From positions 1 to 47,878 of the forward strand of contig AJWJ01000133.1 in assembly GCA_000277445.1 (NCBI GenBank): 47,878 nucleotides of DNA, written 5' to 3'. A program made the translations under genes and the position numbers. The stretch comes from Polysphondylium violaceum (Eukaryota; Evosea; Eumycetozoa; Dictyosteliales; Dictyosteliaceae). The notes under the pieces were generated by a model, which saw only the letters and a program-made list of their open reading frames with translations, did no database searches and was not told where the DNA came from. This document shows positions 1 through 10,882 of the stretch, in pieces (positions within the stretch are counted from its first letter, which is position 1; every line of letters begins with the position of its first letter).

Positions 1-117
1 AAAAAAAAAAAAAAAAAAAAAAAAGTTTAAAGTCAGTTTACTTGTTTGCGACAGTGTTTGTATATATGTTTATTCTAAGCATTGTATATATGTAACATAA
101 TAAAGTGATTCAATAAA

Positions 118-2226
118 ATGAATCAACATCATCACAATCAACAACATCATTATAATAGTAATAGTAATAGTAATCACAACAACACTTCACCAGTATTTTC
201 ATCAATGTCGACGACATCAACCACAACATCCAATCATTCACATCACCATCACTCTCAACTGAATATCAGTGACATTGATACATTTCTATTTGTCACGCCA
301 CCCTCAAGCTCACTGATTTGTCCATTACACAATGGTCTCTTTAATCAAGCCTATATTGCAAAATGTGGACACACATACTGCAAGAATTGTATATTAGATA
401 AAAATATAAATAGTAATAGTAATAGTAACAGTACCAATACAATCAATAATAACTCATTGATAAATACAAATAGTAGAATCATAAACAACAACAACAACAA
501 TCACAATGGAGCATCTATAGATAACAGTCATTCACTAAGAATTGAATGTCCATTTGATAAAACCTATTTAACAGAGAATGACTTTTTCCCAAACTTGGCA
601 ATCACTACACAGATTAATGATTTGTTGATATACTGTAGAAATGGATTAAAGAAATCACACAATGGTGAATTTGTCATTGACGATACAGGATGTCAACAAA
701 AGATAAAGTTGGGATCAAGGTTTGATCACGAGAAAACATGTGACCATGCAGTGATTCAATGTCCATATAACAAGAATTGTCCTCCTTTAAAAAGATTTCA
801 ATTTAAACAACATACACAGTAATTATTATTTTCTATTATAGCTTGCTTTATTATAAACTATCAGCATCAATACACCATGTATTAATAGTATTTACCTTAT
901 TATTACTATAGAACATGTAGTCATATTCATTGTCCTCATCGATCGGCAGGATGTACATTTGAGGGAACAAAATTACAAATCGATGATCATCTATTAGGCT
1001 GCGGATATGAAAGCATTAAAGACTATATTCAAAGAAACGAAGAACAAATTAATTTATTAAAGACCGTGTTGGAAGAGAAAAACACTGAAAATGATTTCTT
1101 GAAAAAGAGTATACTACAACTAACGTCAAGATTTGATCAACTGGCATTAAAATTGGAGGCAAAAACAAGTATGTATAGATTAGTATAGATGGGATGGATA
1201 GGATAGGGAGAATAGACGCATAGGATGGCATTTATATTAATTATATAAAAAGATAAATTTGAAGGGACATTAAAACATATACAGGCATCGTTGGAAGCAA
1301 CACAGAGTCAACTATCAGATACATCTTATAGGTTGGCGGTATTGAAAAAGAATGCCAATTTAGAGGAAACAGATATTGTAGATTTAAAGATACCACAGTT
1401 GATATGTAAGGGTACATTGGCAGGTCACAATGGACCCATTTGGTGCATGACGATATCCAATGGACTGCTGTTTAGTGGCTCGTCAGACACAATGGTCAAG
1501 ATATGGGATTTGGCCACACTCAAAATGAAACAAATGTTGGCAGGTCATCAAGGCATTGTGCATTCGTTGGCAGTGATTGGCAATCGATTGTTTAGTGGTT
1601 CGTCAGACCAAACAATACGTGTGTGGGATTTAGAGACATTTGAGTGTATCCAGGTGTTGACAGACCACGACAACACGGTCTGTGCACTCGTTGTGGCGTC
1701 GGGGTACTTATTTAGCGGATCTTATCAACACATCAAGGTATTTGACCTCGAGACACTTAAATGCATACACACACTTAAAGGCAACAATCACTGGGTCAGA
1801 GCGTTGACGGTCAGTGGCGGTTATTTGTACTCAGGTGCATACAATATCGTAAAGGTGTGGGATTTGGGAAATTTTGAATGCACACAAACCATCACCAGCG
1901 GCAGTGGCAGCATCTATTCGTTGGCGGTGGGCAATAGAAAGCTGTTGGCTGGCACGTATGAAAACACGATTGTAGTGTGGGATTTGGACAACTTTGAAGT
2001 GATCTCTCGATTGGGCGGTCATATCGGTGCCGTCTACACACTCTCTGTATCTGGCCAAAGATTTTTCAGTGGCTCATATGATTCAACAATCAAGGTTTGG
2101 AATCTAGATTCACTTGCATGTGTACAAACTCTAAATAGACATACATCGTCGGTAGAATGTCTGGTGGTCAATAGTAATTGTTTATTCAGTGGCTCTGCTG
2201 ATAACTCTATTAAAATTTGGAGATAA
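118..2226 (+). CDS. TRAF7-like RING / TRAF zinc-finger / coiled-coil / WD40 protein
   Basis: Probable E3 ubiquitin ligase or signalling scaffold with the domain order of animal TRAF7. Three exons, 118-818, 912-1168 and 1253-2226, join in phase at GT-AG introns to give 643 residues. After a His/Asn/Ser-rich leader comes a RING (C68, C83, H85, C88, C91, then CPFD at 144-147). TRAF-type zinc-finger spacings follow (CQQK, HEKTC, QCPYNKNC, CSHIHCPHRSAGC). A coiled coil spans about 275-320. Seven WD40 blades end the protein, most closing in KIWDL or VWDL-type strands. The start is the first ATG after A/T-rich leader. The RING is odd: about 50 residues of Asn/Ser-rich sequence lie between C91 and the CPFD pair. 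Family assignment rests on domain order; ligase activity is inferred. Confidence 0.88.
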
Positions 2227-2242
2227 AACAACAAAGGTAATC

Positions 2243-2248
2243 AATAAA
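2243..2248 (+). promoter_or_regulatory. poly(A) signal AATAAA
   Basis: A canonical AATAAA lies 17 bases after the stop codon of the TRAF7-like gene, followed by T-rich sequence. This fits 3' end formation for that gene. Confidence 0.5.
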
Positions 2249-2469
2249 ATGATTTACTTCTCTGTCTTATTTATGTAATATTAAATTTATATAATTATCA
2301 CTACTTTATTTGATTTTATTTATTATGTATATATTGAATAATAATTATTTACTATTGTTATTATTATCATTATCATTATCATCATTATCATCACATGACT
2401 ATTACTTTTATTAATATTAATAGTGTGACAATAATAATAATAATAATCAACGTGATGAGATTATTAAAT

Positions 2470-2853
2470 TTAATTTTTCTTTTTACCAGATGAAGCAGCA
2501 CCAGCACTAGAAGCACCACAGGAACTACCACATAATTCTCTCTTTAAAGCGAGAACTGAAAGGACAATAGAGAATAAAAGAATATGGGTTAAATTGAATC
2601 CTTTGAATGAAGACATACTGGCAAGGAAGATTTTAACTGCTTCTGGCATTGGGAATCCTGCATTCTTGAAATACTATTTATTTAATGATTTTTTGTTAAT
2701 ATATAAATTAACTGGTTATTGGTCACTAATATTTATAATATTTACTTCTGGAAGATTTCCAATGAATAGTTCTAAAGAGTGTAAAGAAATCACACTAAGA
2801 AGAACAACAAAAATACTGTAAAATACAGAGACAACCATTGAAATAAGAATCAT
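2470..2853 (-). CDS. small two-helix ER-type membrane protein, tentatively KRTCAP2/KCP2-like
   Basis: Two exons, 2746-2853 and 2470-2664, join in phase 0 (donor GTAAAT, acceptor TTTCAAG) to encode 100 residues. There are two hydrophobic helices, around residues 2-22 and 58-72, then a small Gly/Ala/Ser tail ending KKKN. That ending is a KKXX-type ER retrieval signal. Human KCP2, an oligosaccharyltransferase subunit, also ends in a dilysine motif. From memory its last two helices align with this protein (LE..FG, FPE/MPE, IFSMVG/LFSIVL). If so, the first helix of KCP2 is absent or lies in an unseen upstream exon: a TTTTACAG acceptor-like site at about 2816-2822 would allow one. The exons are well supported; the identity is tentative. 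Confidence 0.6.
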
Positions 2854-3202
2854 TTTTAATTATGTATATGTGTATGTATATGTGTGTGTAAGAGAAGAAA
2901 GTAAAAGACTAAATAATATTTGAATTTTTTAAAATGAAATGAAAATGGTCACACAGCATGTGATGATCATCACCAACAAAATAAATTAATTTTAAAATAA
3001 TAAAAAAAATATTTTTAATTTAAAAAAATTGTTCAGAAAAAAACACCCCTTTATCCCTTCATAAATAAATAATGAAATTTTATCTAAAAAAAGAATCATA
3101 TTTTCATGAGCTATTTTTGAACTTCTCCAAAAAAACTTGTGATCAAATTGTGATTATTTACTTTTTTTTTTTTTTTTTCATTAATTTTTTCAAATTACAA
3201 TA
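2854..3202. other. intergenic, divergent promoter region
   Basis: This A/T-rich stretch separates the divergently transcribed KCP2-like and PfkB genes and has no convincing ORF. It holds a perfect 14-bp palindrome at 2960-2973 (GTGATGATCATCAC) and a 15-T run just before the PfkB gene, typical of dictyostelid promoters. Confidence 0.6.
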
Positions 3203-4270
3203 ATGAGCACCACCACACCAGTCGTTGTTCAAATATTTGGAACAGTATGTCTGGATAAAGTTAGAATCATTGATGAATTCCCTAAAGTATTGGGTACCTT
3301 TACAACAGTTTCAAAGGAAATAAATACTCTTGGAGGTGAAGCAACCAACTCCTTTGTAATATTATCTGATTGGATAAAAGAACTTGTCAATGGAAAACAA
3401 CAACAACAACAACTAAGTTTAGAAAATGTAATTTTAATCTCATCACCTTTGGTCAATGATATCACTGGTCAACTTATTAAAAAAAGACTGGAATCTTATC
3501 CAAACAAATATCTAACTATAGTGGAACCATCAGATGATTGTATATTGAAAATAACAAATACAACGGATCTCTATATATGTAATCTTAAAGAAAGAACAAT
3601 GTTTGGCATTGGATTCATAGAGATGGACCAATACCTCTATGATAATAGAGATCAATTTCTAAAAAACATTAAATTTGGACCCGAGTATTGGATATCATTG
3701 GATTTCAATACACCTTTGATATCAAAAGTTATCATGGACAAAGCTATAGAAACTAAAACTAATCTCTATGTAATGGATCAAGAGTTGTTTTTAAATGACA
3801 GTCATCACAATCAAGAGAATATTCAAGAAATGAATATCGTATATCAAACAAGTACAGATTTTTTCGGAAACAAAGGTGATAGAGAATCCATATTACAATC
3901 AGTGAGACAATGGTTGGACAATGGAAACCAAAAACATTGTTTTATCATTGTAACGGATTCAAAGAATGGATATGCCATTGGTGGTCAACTCTATAATAAA
4001 GAGAAAAAACAAAAGGAATTTATCCAAGTTCAATGGAGAGAATCAATTACACTGGATCCATCATTGGTTCAAGATACAACCGGTGCTGGTGATTCTTTTA
4101 GAGCCGGATTCCTTTACTCTTTTATTTTGAATCAATCATCATTAAACGATTCACTTTTATTTGCATCCATTAGTGGTGCATTCAATTGTCGTTATCTTAC
4201 CGGTTGTGATAAACATCCCACCCTCCAAGAAATTAATGAAAAACTAAATCAACTCGCCAACAATAAATAA
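3203..4270 (+). CDS. PfkB/ribokinase-family carbohydrate or nucleoside kinase
   Basis: Single-exon gene of 355 residues, normal length for the family. The C-terminal PfkB signature is clear: DTTGAGDSFRAGF, with the GAGD aspartate (residue 297) as the expected catalytic base and the glycines forming the anion hole. The N-terminus has the usual start of a ribokinase fold (FGTVCLDKV) followed by LGGEATN, which resembles the substrate-binding GG motif. The enzyme should phosphorylate a sugar or nucleoside hydroxyl with ATP. The substrate (ribose, fructose or adenosine) cannot be told from the sequence. The start ATG follows a long T tract and an A-rich leader. There is no signal peptide, so it is probably cytosolic. 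Confidence 0.88.
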   Translation: MSTTTPVVVQIFGTVCLDKVRIIDEFPKVLGTFTTVSKEINTLGGEATNSFVILSDWIKELVNGKQQQQQLSLENVILISSPLVNDITGQLIKKRLESYPNKYLTIVEPSDDCILKITNTTDLYICNLKERTMFGIGFIEMDQYLYDNRDQFLKNIKFGPEYWISLDFNTPLISKVIMDKAIETKTNLYVMDQELFLNDSHHNQENIQEMNIVYQTSTDFFGNKGDRESILQSVRQWLDNGNQKHCFIIVTDSKNGYAIGGQLYNKEKKQKEFIQVQWRESITLDPSLVQDTTGAGDSFRAGFLYSFILNQSSLNDSLLFASISGAFNCRYLTGCDKHPTLQEINEKLNQLANNK

Positions 4271-4520
4271 TTAATTAATTAACTAGTTTATCATTTTATA
4301 ATTAATCATATAGTATTATTAAATTTATTACATTGGTTATAATTAAATAACCCCTTATTCAATGTTGTTTGTTGTAGTTTAAATTATTATTAGTAGATGG
4401 TTGATTGTGAATTAATTGATATTCGCTATATTAATATTATTATTATTATGATAAATATTGTGTCAAAAATACATTTGTGTTGTATTAATAGAGGAGAATG
4501 GAAAATTAAATTATAGTTGT

Positions 4521-5361
4521 TTAATCAGATTCTTCTTCACTATCTTTGGCAGATTTCTTTTTGCTTGATTTAGTCTTGGTGACTTTTTTTGGAGCTTCCT
4601 CCTTTTTAGCAGCAGTTTTTTTGGTGGCTTTAGCCTTCTTTTCTTTTTCAGCTTCCTTTTCTTTCTTTTCCTTTTCGTCCTTTTCTTTTTTTTCCTTTTC
4701 TTCCTTTTCTTTTTCAGCTTCCTTTTCCTTTTTTTCCTTTTCATCCTTTTCTTTTTTTCCTTTTCCTCCTTTTCTTTCTTTTCCTTTTCTTCTTTTTCCT
4801 TCTTTTCCTTTTCGTCCTTTTCTTTCTTTTCTTTTTCAGAAGTTTCTTCTGCAGCAGTACCATTTAATTGGGTCTCATCTTTTTTGGCCAAAGTTCTCTT
4901 TTTGGCTGGTGAAGAGGCTGTGGTGGCACTCTTTTTGGCAGCTCTAGTTTTCTTTGGTTTCTCTGGGGTGGTCTCCTCTTCTTTCTTTTCTTTCTTTTGT
5001 TTCTTGACAACTGGTTCTTGACCACTAAAATATTCAGAAACAAACAAATAGAAATATTAGTAAATCAGATCAAAACTCTCTATCACTGTATCATTTAATT
5101 AAATATATTTACTCTAACTCAACCAATAATTTGTCTGCATATTTTTTAAAAAAAAAAACCTTGTTAGTGTCGTCATTTTTGCAAATTTTTTTAATATGCG
5201 AGTGTGCTTAAAAAACACTCCACTAAAAAAAAACAACACATACCAATTTTTTGGATTTGGAATTTCAAATCAAACATTTTAACATTGATACCGTTTACCA
5301 ACTCATTGAATCCGTTGCTCAAGGTGGCAATCTCTTTTTTAAGTTCAGCAGTTTTATCCAT
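4521..5361 (-). CDS. Lys/Glu-rich (KEKE) charged protein, frame broken in the repeat
   Basis: Three exons, 5244-5361, 5113-5134 and 4521-5024, join at GT-AG introns. The N-terminus (MDKTAELKKEIATLSNGFNE) looks like a short coiled coil. It is followed by Ala/Lys-rich histone-tail-like sequence and a long KEK/EEK repeat. The frame opened by exon 3 runs into an implausible all-basic reading. The -1-shifted frame instead continues the KEKE repeat and ends in a natural acidic tail (KSAKDSEEESD). The combined exon length is one base short of a multiple of three. The likely site is the 7-T run at 4752-4758; a sister copy of the repeat at 4686-4693 has eight Ts. This could be an assembly error or a real mutation. 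Function unknown; a nuclear or nucleolar role is only a guess from composition. Confidence 0.65.
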
Positions 5362-5787
5362 TATGTGAAGAATGTGTGTATATGTATAAATATAAAGTAA
5401 GGGAACAGGTGTGCGAATATAATAGCGAATGAAAAAAAAAAAAGTTTTTTTTTAAAATTTTTTTGAAAAACTCTGAGTGTTTTTTATGAAAAAAAAGACG
5501 AAAAAATTTTAAAAAATAGAAAAAAACGACACTATCTCATTCAAAATTAGCACACAAATTGATGCACTATTTCATGAAAAAAAAATCTTTCAAAAAAAAA
5601 AAATACAAAATTAAGGGTGAGATTTTCGCAGTATCCAAAAAGATAAGGTGGAGTGAGCACAAGTGGCGGAGAAAAAATCAATGTTAAAAAAATTTTTATG
5701 TGGTATAAAAAAACCAAAAAAATACGCCAGATTTATATATATCATAATAAAATTCTTAAAGAATACACTTTATTTGGTTTATGAATG
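5362..5787. other. intergenic, A/T homopolymers
   Basis: 5' flank of the KEKE gene and 3' flank of the TPR gene. It consists mostly of A8-A13 and T-rich runs. I see no gene or clear regulatory element. Confidence 0.6.
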
Positions 5788-8051
5788 TTAATTTTCATCA
5801 TCTTCATCGTCATCATCGTCATCTTCTTCTTCTTCGTCATCTTGTATTGATACATGAAAACCTAGAGTGTTTGGATACTGTTTAAAACGTTTTAATATTT
5901 TTGGATTTTTAGGATCAATAAATAAAGCTTTTTCATAGTCTGATAGAGTACTAGCAAAATCACTTAATAGTAGATATGCTTCAGCTCTGCCAAGATAAGC
6001 CTCTGATGAATCAAATTTACCACTTTCAATAAGATATGTAAAAAATTTGATATCACTTTGGTATTTATCTTTTTCCTCTTTAGTGATTGGTTTATAAAAT
6101 GGATTTTGTCTCTGTCCAATCACTTGTGTTGTTGTTGGCGTCGGTGTTACAGATTGTTGTTGTTTCTTATTTAAATTTGTATTTGTTGACAATGGTTGTG
6201 ATGTTTTGTTATTATTATTATTTACATTTTTAGTTAAATCTTCTTTTGTTGGGGTCGATGTTACAGATTGAGGAGGTTGAGGTGGAGTTGTGCCATTTGA
6301 TAGTTTTGTATAATTTAATTTTTGTTCGATAAATGATCTTTCAATAGAAATCAATTTAAAAGAATGATTGAGGGTCTCTGATTTTGGATCAATGGCCAAT
6401 TGATTCTTGATATCTTGTTCAATCAATTTAGTGGCTTTATAGAGACCTTCGATCAAATCCACACTCTCTGGTTCATATTTTAAACCCAATTTGAAATCTT
6501 TTACTGCCGATCTAAAATCTCCTATTGCCAAATACGATGATCCTCTTCTAAGGTATGCTTTGATTTGTTTAGTTTGTTTTTCAATGGATATGGAGCAATC
6601 TGTAATTGCCTCAAAGTATCTAGATAGCTTGTAATAGACGATACCACGATTCGAATAGTAAATCGAATCTTCTGGATTCAATTTAATGGCCTTGCTATAG
6701 TGACAGAGGGCCGCCAAGTAGTTTTTGTCTTGAAAATCTGCATTACCCAATAGCTTTTGTTTGCTAGCCAATGATTCACTGATATTTGATTGATAAAATG
6801 AATAGTATTCCTCCAAATCTGACCAAAGTGTTCCAAAAGTAAATTCACCCGATGGTATCAATGATGGTGGTATATTGGTCTGATTGGCATTGGTTGTTTT
6901 ATCCTTTGCCGCTTTACTTGGTGCTGAATTTTGTTGTTGAATTTGTTGTTGCATATATTTAGCCATTATACCTAATCTACATGGTTCCTCTTCAATTGAT
7001 AATAAATGAAAATCACTCAACCATTCCAATTGGTAGTTTTTACTATTGTTGTATTATAAATGTAAATGTTAATAACAATGAATATGTATTGCATTATACA
7101 TGCACTACTTACATTTCAGGAATTTCATTGATTGATAGATTTTGATTAAAGTTTGGATTATATATAAATGTTGAACCATGTGCGTATCTCATTACTTTTT
7201 GAATTGATAAATGACTGGGAATAAGGTGGGTTGCTATAAGATGATCTGTAATTGCCTTTTTGAAATCTTTGGTGAAAAAGTAACCAAATGAACGACATAT
7301 ATATGCTTTAATACAATTGGGTTGAATAGAAATTGCCAGTGTACTATCGATAATCGATTTTTTATAATCCTATCATTGTTATTATTATGTATGATTAGTA
7401 TGGGGTTGTGTTGTGTTGCACATGTAATATATCTCGTCATACTTGTATTCTTAATTTCGATATAGATCTATTAATTAAAACAATAACTAAAAAGAGAGGG
7501 TTGCTAGATGCTGACAGAGTGATTGCTGTATTGTAGAGTTCAATAGCTTGATAATATCTCTCTTTATAATATTCATTGTTTCCTTTTCTCATTGCAAGCA
7601 AAGCTGCTTGGGGCGTGTCACAAAGATAGTTTTTATAATAGTTTTGATTAGAGTATTTGCTTTGTTGTTGTTGCTGTTGTTGTTGTTGGTTATGGTGGTG
7701 ACTATGATGATTATTGTGATGGTTATGATGCCCCTTCTTTTTATGATTTGAAGGGGTATGTGAAACATGTTGTTGTTGTGGAGGTGGTGCAGTTGCATTG
7801 GGGTTATTGTTACAGTTATTAAAGTTTGAGGGATTGTTGATGAAATACTTTTGCGAGGATTTTAGGTTCTCTAGAGTGACATTGAATAATCCAATATCTA
7901 TGTAGTTTTTATTGTCAGCTTGTTCCTGTTGTTGCTGTTGCTGTGTTTGTTGTTGTTCTGTAGCAACATCTTTGATCTCCTTTTGTTTATTGGAATCTAT
8001 AGAGGTATGAGAGTGTGATCCTGTGTTCCTCTTTTTAGATTTATTTCCCAT
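5788..8051 (-). CDS. TPR-repeat protein with acidic tail
   Basis: Three exons, 7443-8051, 7113-7369 and 5788-7042, join in phase to give 706 residues. The first 110 residues are Gln/His/Asn-rich. Tetratricopeptide helices are plain in several places: RYYQAIELYNTAI and DYKKSIIDSTLAISIQP before residue 240, NYLAALCHYSKAIKLNPED and YFEAITDCSISIEKQ in the middle, and DFASTLSDYEKALFIDPKNP near the end. A Thr/Asn/Gln linker separates the second and third groups. The tail is an uninterrupted Glu/Asp run ending DDEN. TPRs bind partner proteins; an acidic tail is common in co-chaperones, but no J, CS or PPIase domain is present, so the role is open. The M at the start of the longest single reading frame is internal; the true ATG is at 8051. 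Confidence 0.85.
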
Positions 8052-8472
8052 ATTTAACCTTGCACGATATGAACGATATGATATCTAAAAAAGATAGATA
8101 TGTTCGACTCGGTGAAAAATTTTAAAGTTTTTTTTTGAATTTTTTTTTTTTTTGTCAAATCTCTGATCTGGTTGAAATTTGGGTTTAATTAATTTCCTCG
8201 ACTCTGATGCATATCTACACGATGATGTTATTTTAGCACACCACATGATGTTTACTGTTAAATATTAGAGAATAGAATCAAGAGTGTACGATTAAACTTT
8301 GAATCATCATGCATTCTATACAAATGGTGTGTGCATCGTGTATTATATATTGATGTGTACAGCTACTACTACATTACATACATGTGTTGTGTGGTGTGTA
8401 TTGATTATTTGTTTTTACAATTGTATTGATGATAGTGATGATATAATTTCATTCATACACTACATTTACATT

Positions 8473-8487
8473 AGTGTACGGTACACT
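8473..8487. repeat. perfect inverted repeat, 7-bp arms, 1-base spacer
   Basis: AGTGTAC-G-GTACACT. It is the first of three dyad-symmetric sites within 110 bases upstream of the TPR and BTB genes. Confidence 0.8.
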
Positions 8488-8508
8488 CTCTTGATGTGAA
8501 TGATGGAA

Positions 8509-8522
8509 ATCGTATATACGAT
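8509..8522. repeat. perfect 14-bp palindrome
   Basis: ATCGTATATACGAT reads the same on both strands. The following bases (TACGATTAAA, 8516-8525) also occur as a direct copy at about 8287-8296. Confidence 0.8.
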
Positions 8523-8560
8523 TAAAGATTTATTTTATTCCACTCATCATTTGCTTTGAT

Positions 8561-8580
8561 TGTGTTTTGTACAAAACACA
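8561..8580. repeat. perfect 20-bp palindrome
   Basis: TGTGTTTTGTACAAAACACA is identical to its reverse complement with no spacer. It could bind a homodimeric regulator or form a cruciform. Confidence 0.85.
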
Positions 8581-10882
8581 TTTTATACTAAGTAGTTTTA
8601 AACAATCGAGATAAAAGAAAAGTAAATTATTTTATCTCTGTGTAAATATCTAGATCTAACCACCACTACTACTACTCTATATTTATAATATACAAACACT
8701 TCACCAAAACACACACACACCACTCACATTCACATCATACCTGACAAATACATATCAAAGAATGGTGTGGTGTGTGTGAACACTGGAATAAACATCAATC
8801 AAATGGAAAATTAAACACATTGATCCTAAAAAAGGTATTTAGATATTTATTATTCATATATATTTTATTGTTGATATTGTAATTGGTATTTTTGATTATT
8901 TTAAATATATATTTTTATATATATATATACACTTTTTCCATTTTTAAATTAACCATTAAAATAAAAATAACAATTTCAGAATTGCTTGGATTTAGTGTCA
9001 TTATTATTTTGTACATATAGTTTTTTATTTTTATATTAATATTAATATTAATATTTCCTTCTCAATAGCTTCAATGTAAGATCTTCTTCAAGTTTCATTC
9101 ATTACATTTTTACGTGTTTAGGTTTTTCAAAATAGGAAATCACCTTTCCTTTTAAATTTCTTTCAACCTCTAATTTCTATAATAATATAAACATGTTTTT
9201 TTTTCATTTCACTATTTATTTATTTTTAGATATTTTTCAACAAATAAATCAATCAACATCATCACACACACCCACACACACCTTTCTATAATATATTGTG
9301 GTGAAACATTTTTTCAACTATCCTCAGTGTTGTTAATTTGTGTGATGGTGGTAGAGTGGGGGGTGTGAGTAAGAGTGGTGGAGAAAATTCAACTCAAACA
9401 TAATGTATACACATGATCAGTTTTGATTTCATTTGAAGATGTATGATGAAAGTTAAGAGAAATTAATAATTTTCATAATCCCCCCCGCCATTTCATTACC
9501 ATTTTTTTCATTCATTATTTAGAAAAGTGTTATCCAAATTTTGTTGGTGTTGTAATTATTTCTCTCCAAATATATTTAACGCATTGTTTGTTCTTTTTGG
9601 TTTTCTCTTGTTTACTGTTGTTGTTATTGTAGTTGTTGTTGTTGTTGTTTGTGTTGATGATCTCCATTACCTTTACATCATCATCAATTTCAAAAATACT
9701 TGATAATTGTTATTTATATAAATAAATTTAATTTATTGTATTTTAATTTATTATATTTTTCATCATTATTAACTCTATCATTACTATCTCCCGTATATTG
9801 TACTATAGTTTTTATTCTTTCATTTTAATATTACTAGCAACAACAATCAATACATTTATATGTGCCATTAAATCAATTTAAACTAAATAACCAAATCAAC
9901 AGTGTAACAGTGTAACAGTGTAAAGTAGATAATCAAAAAGTAATTTTGTCATTGTAATTAGTAGGAGCAATAGCAATAATAGTAATTATCTGTGTCTTTT
10001 GAATTTACGACATGATAGCAATCAATTTGTTTAGTTATTCAACAGGTATTTTCTCATAATAGAAATTGGTTTAGAAAATTTGACAAAGATTAGTACTTGT
10101 CTCTTTATCATTGTTTTTATTATGATTGCTACTATTATTAGTGTTTTGTTATAGGAATTATGTTACATTGTGAAAAAAAATACTCTATAAAAAACACCAC
10201 CTCATAACCCCTCCTGCTCTCCAAATATATATATCTTTCCCTCACTCTATTTTGATACATACACACACCCTCACATATTTATATATATTCACACACAAAT
10301 CGCCCCCCACTCTATTATTTTTAGTTCACAAATATATCCAAAATGTGGGTGTATCTCGAATTAATTTATATTGTATAGAAATTTCATATACGAAAGTGGT
10401 GGGTACTAACAAATAGATAAAACCACTTATTAATATAAAAGAGAATAGTAATAATAGTAATAAAAACATAATGTAGATATTTTTATTATTATGAGTAATA
10501 ATTATTATCTGTTTAATATATTTGTAATTATGGACCATTTCTATTATTCCTATCATGTGTTGTGTGCTAAACTTGCAAAGTTTTAAAAGATAGTGGTTCT
10601 TTGTGTGTTTTAAGGGTGTTTGGTGAGTGTGTTTGTGTGTGTGTGTGATGTGTAATGTTATTTTTGTGTATGCGTATTGGGGGTGAAAAAAAAAAAACAA
10701 AGAGGGCTCTCTTTTTTTAGTATTTAAATATTCACTTTATATTCTAAAAATAACGCCTACTATTTATTCATTCTTTCTAATTTATCTATTTATTTATTTA
10801 ATTATTCTCAATCTTTATATTAACACTATCAATATCTATCTCTAAAATTAAATCATTTTAGATAGAGAATATATAATCAAAA

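Larger units (their letters stand above)
8052..10882. other. 2.8 kb gene-free divergent intergenic region
   Basis: The largest gap in the window, between the divergent TPR and BTB genes. Short ORFs here (for example 8299-8499 on + and 10326-10700 on -) are low-complexity and lack convincing starts. The left part holds a cluster of perfect palindromes (8473-8580). G/C-rich C/A and G/T tracts such as 9263-9282 (CACACACACCCACACACACC) and 9356-9370 resemble G-box-type elements that bind GBF in Dictyostelium. The region probably contains a long, regulated promoter and perhaps untranslated exons of the BTB gene, but no transcript can be defined from sequence. Confidence 0.55.

Noticed and set aside
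1831-2234. Minus-strand frames opposite the WD40 region
   Set aside because: They are shadows of the strongly supported WD40 exon on the plus strand.
4546-4947. Ser/Phe-rich open frame on the plus strand
   Set aside because: It is the complement of the KEKE repeat; GAA/AAG repeats leave the opposite strand open by composition alone.
8299-8499. Open frame of 66 codons on the plus strand
   Set aside because: It starts at a non-ATG codon, overlaps the palindrome cluster and has no protein-like pattern.
10326-10700. Open frame of 124 codons on the minus strand in the large intergenic region
   Set aside because: It is composed of His/Thr/Lys repeats and hydrophobic low complexity from CA- and GT-rich simple sequence, with no recognisable domain and no suitable context.
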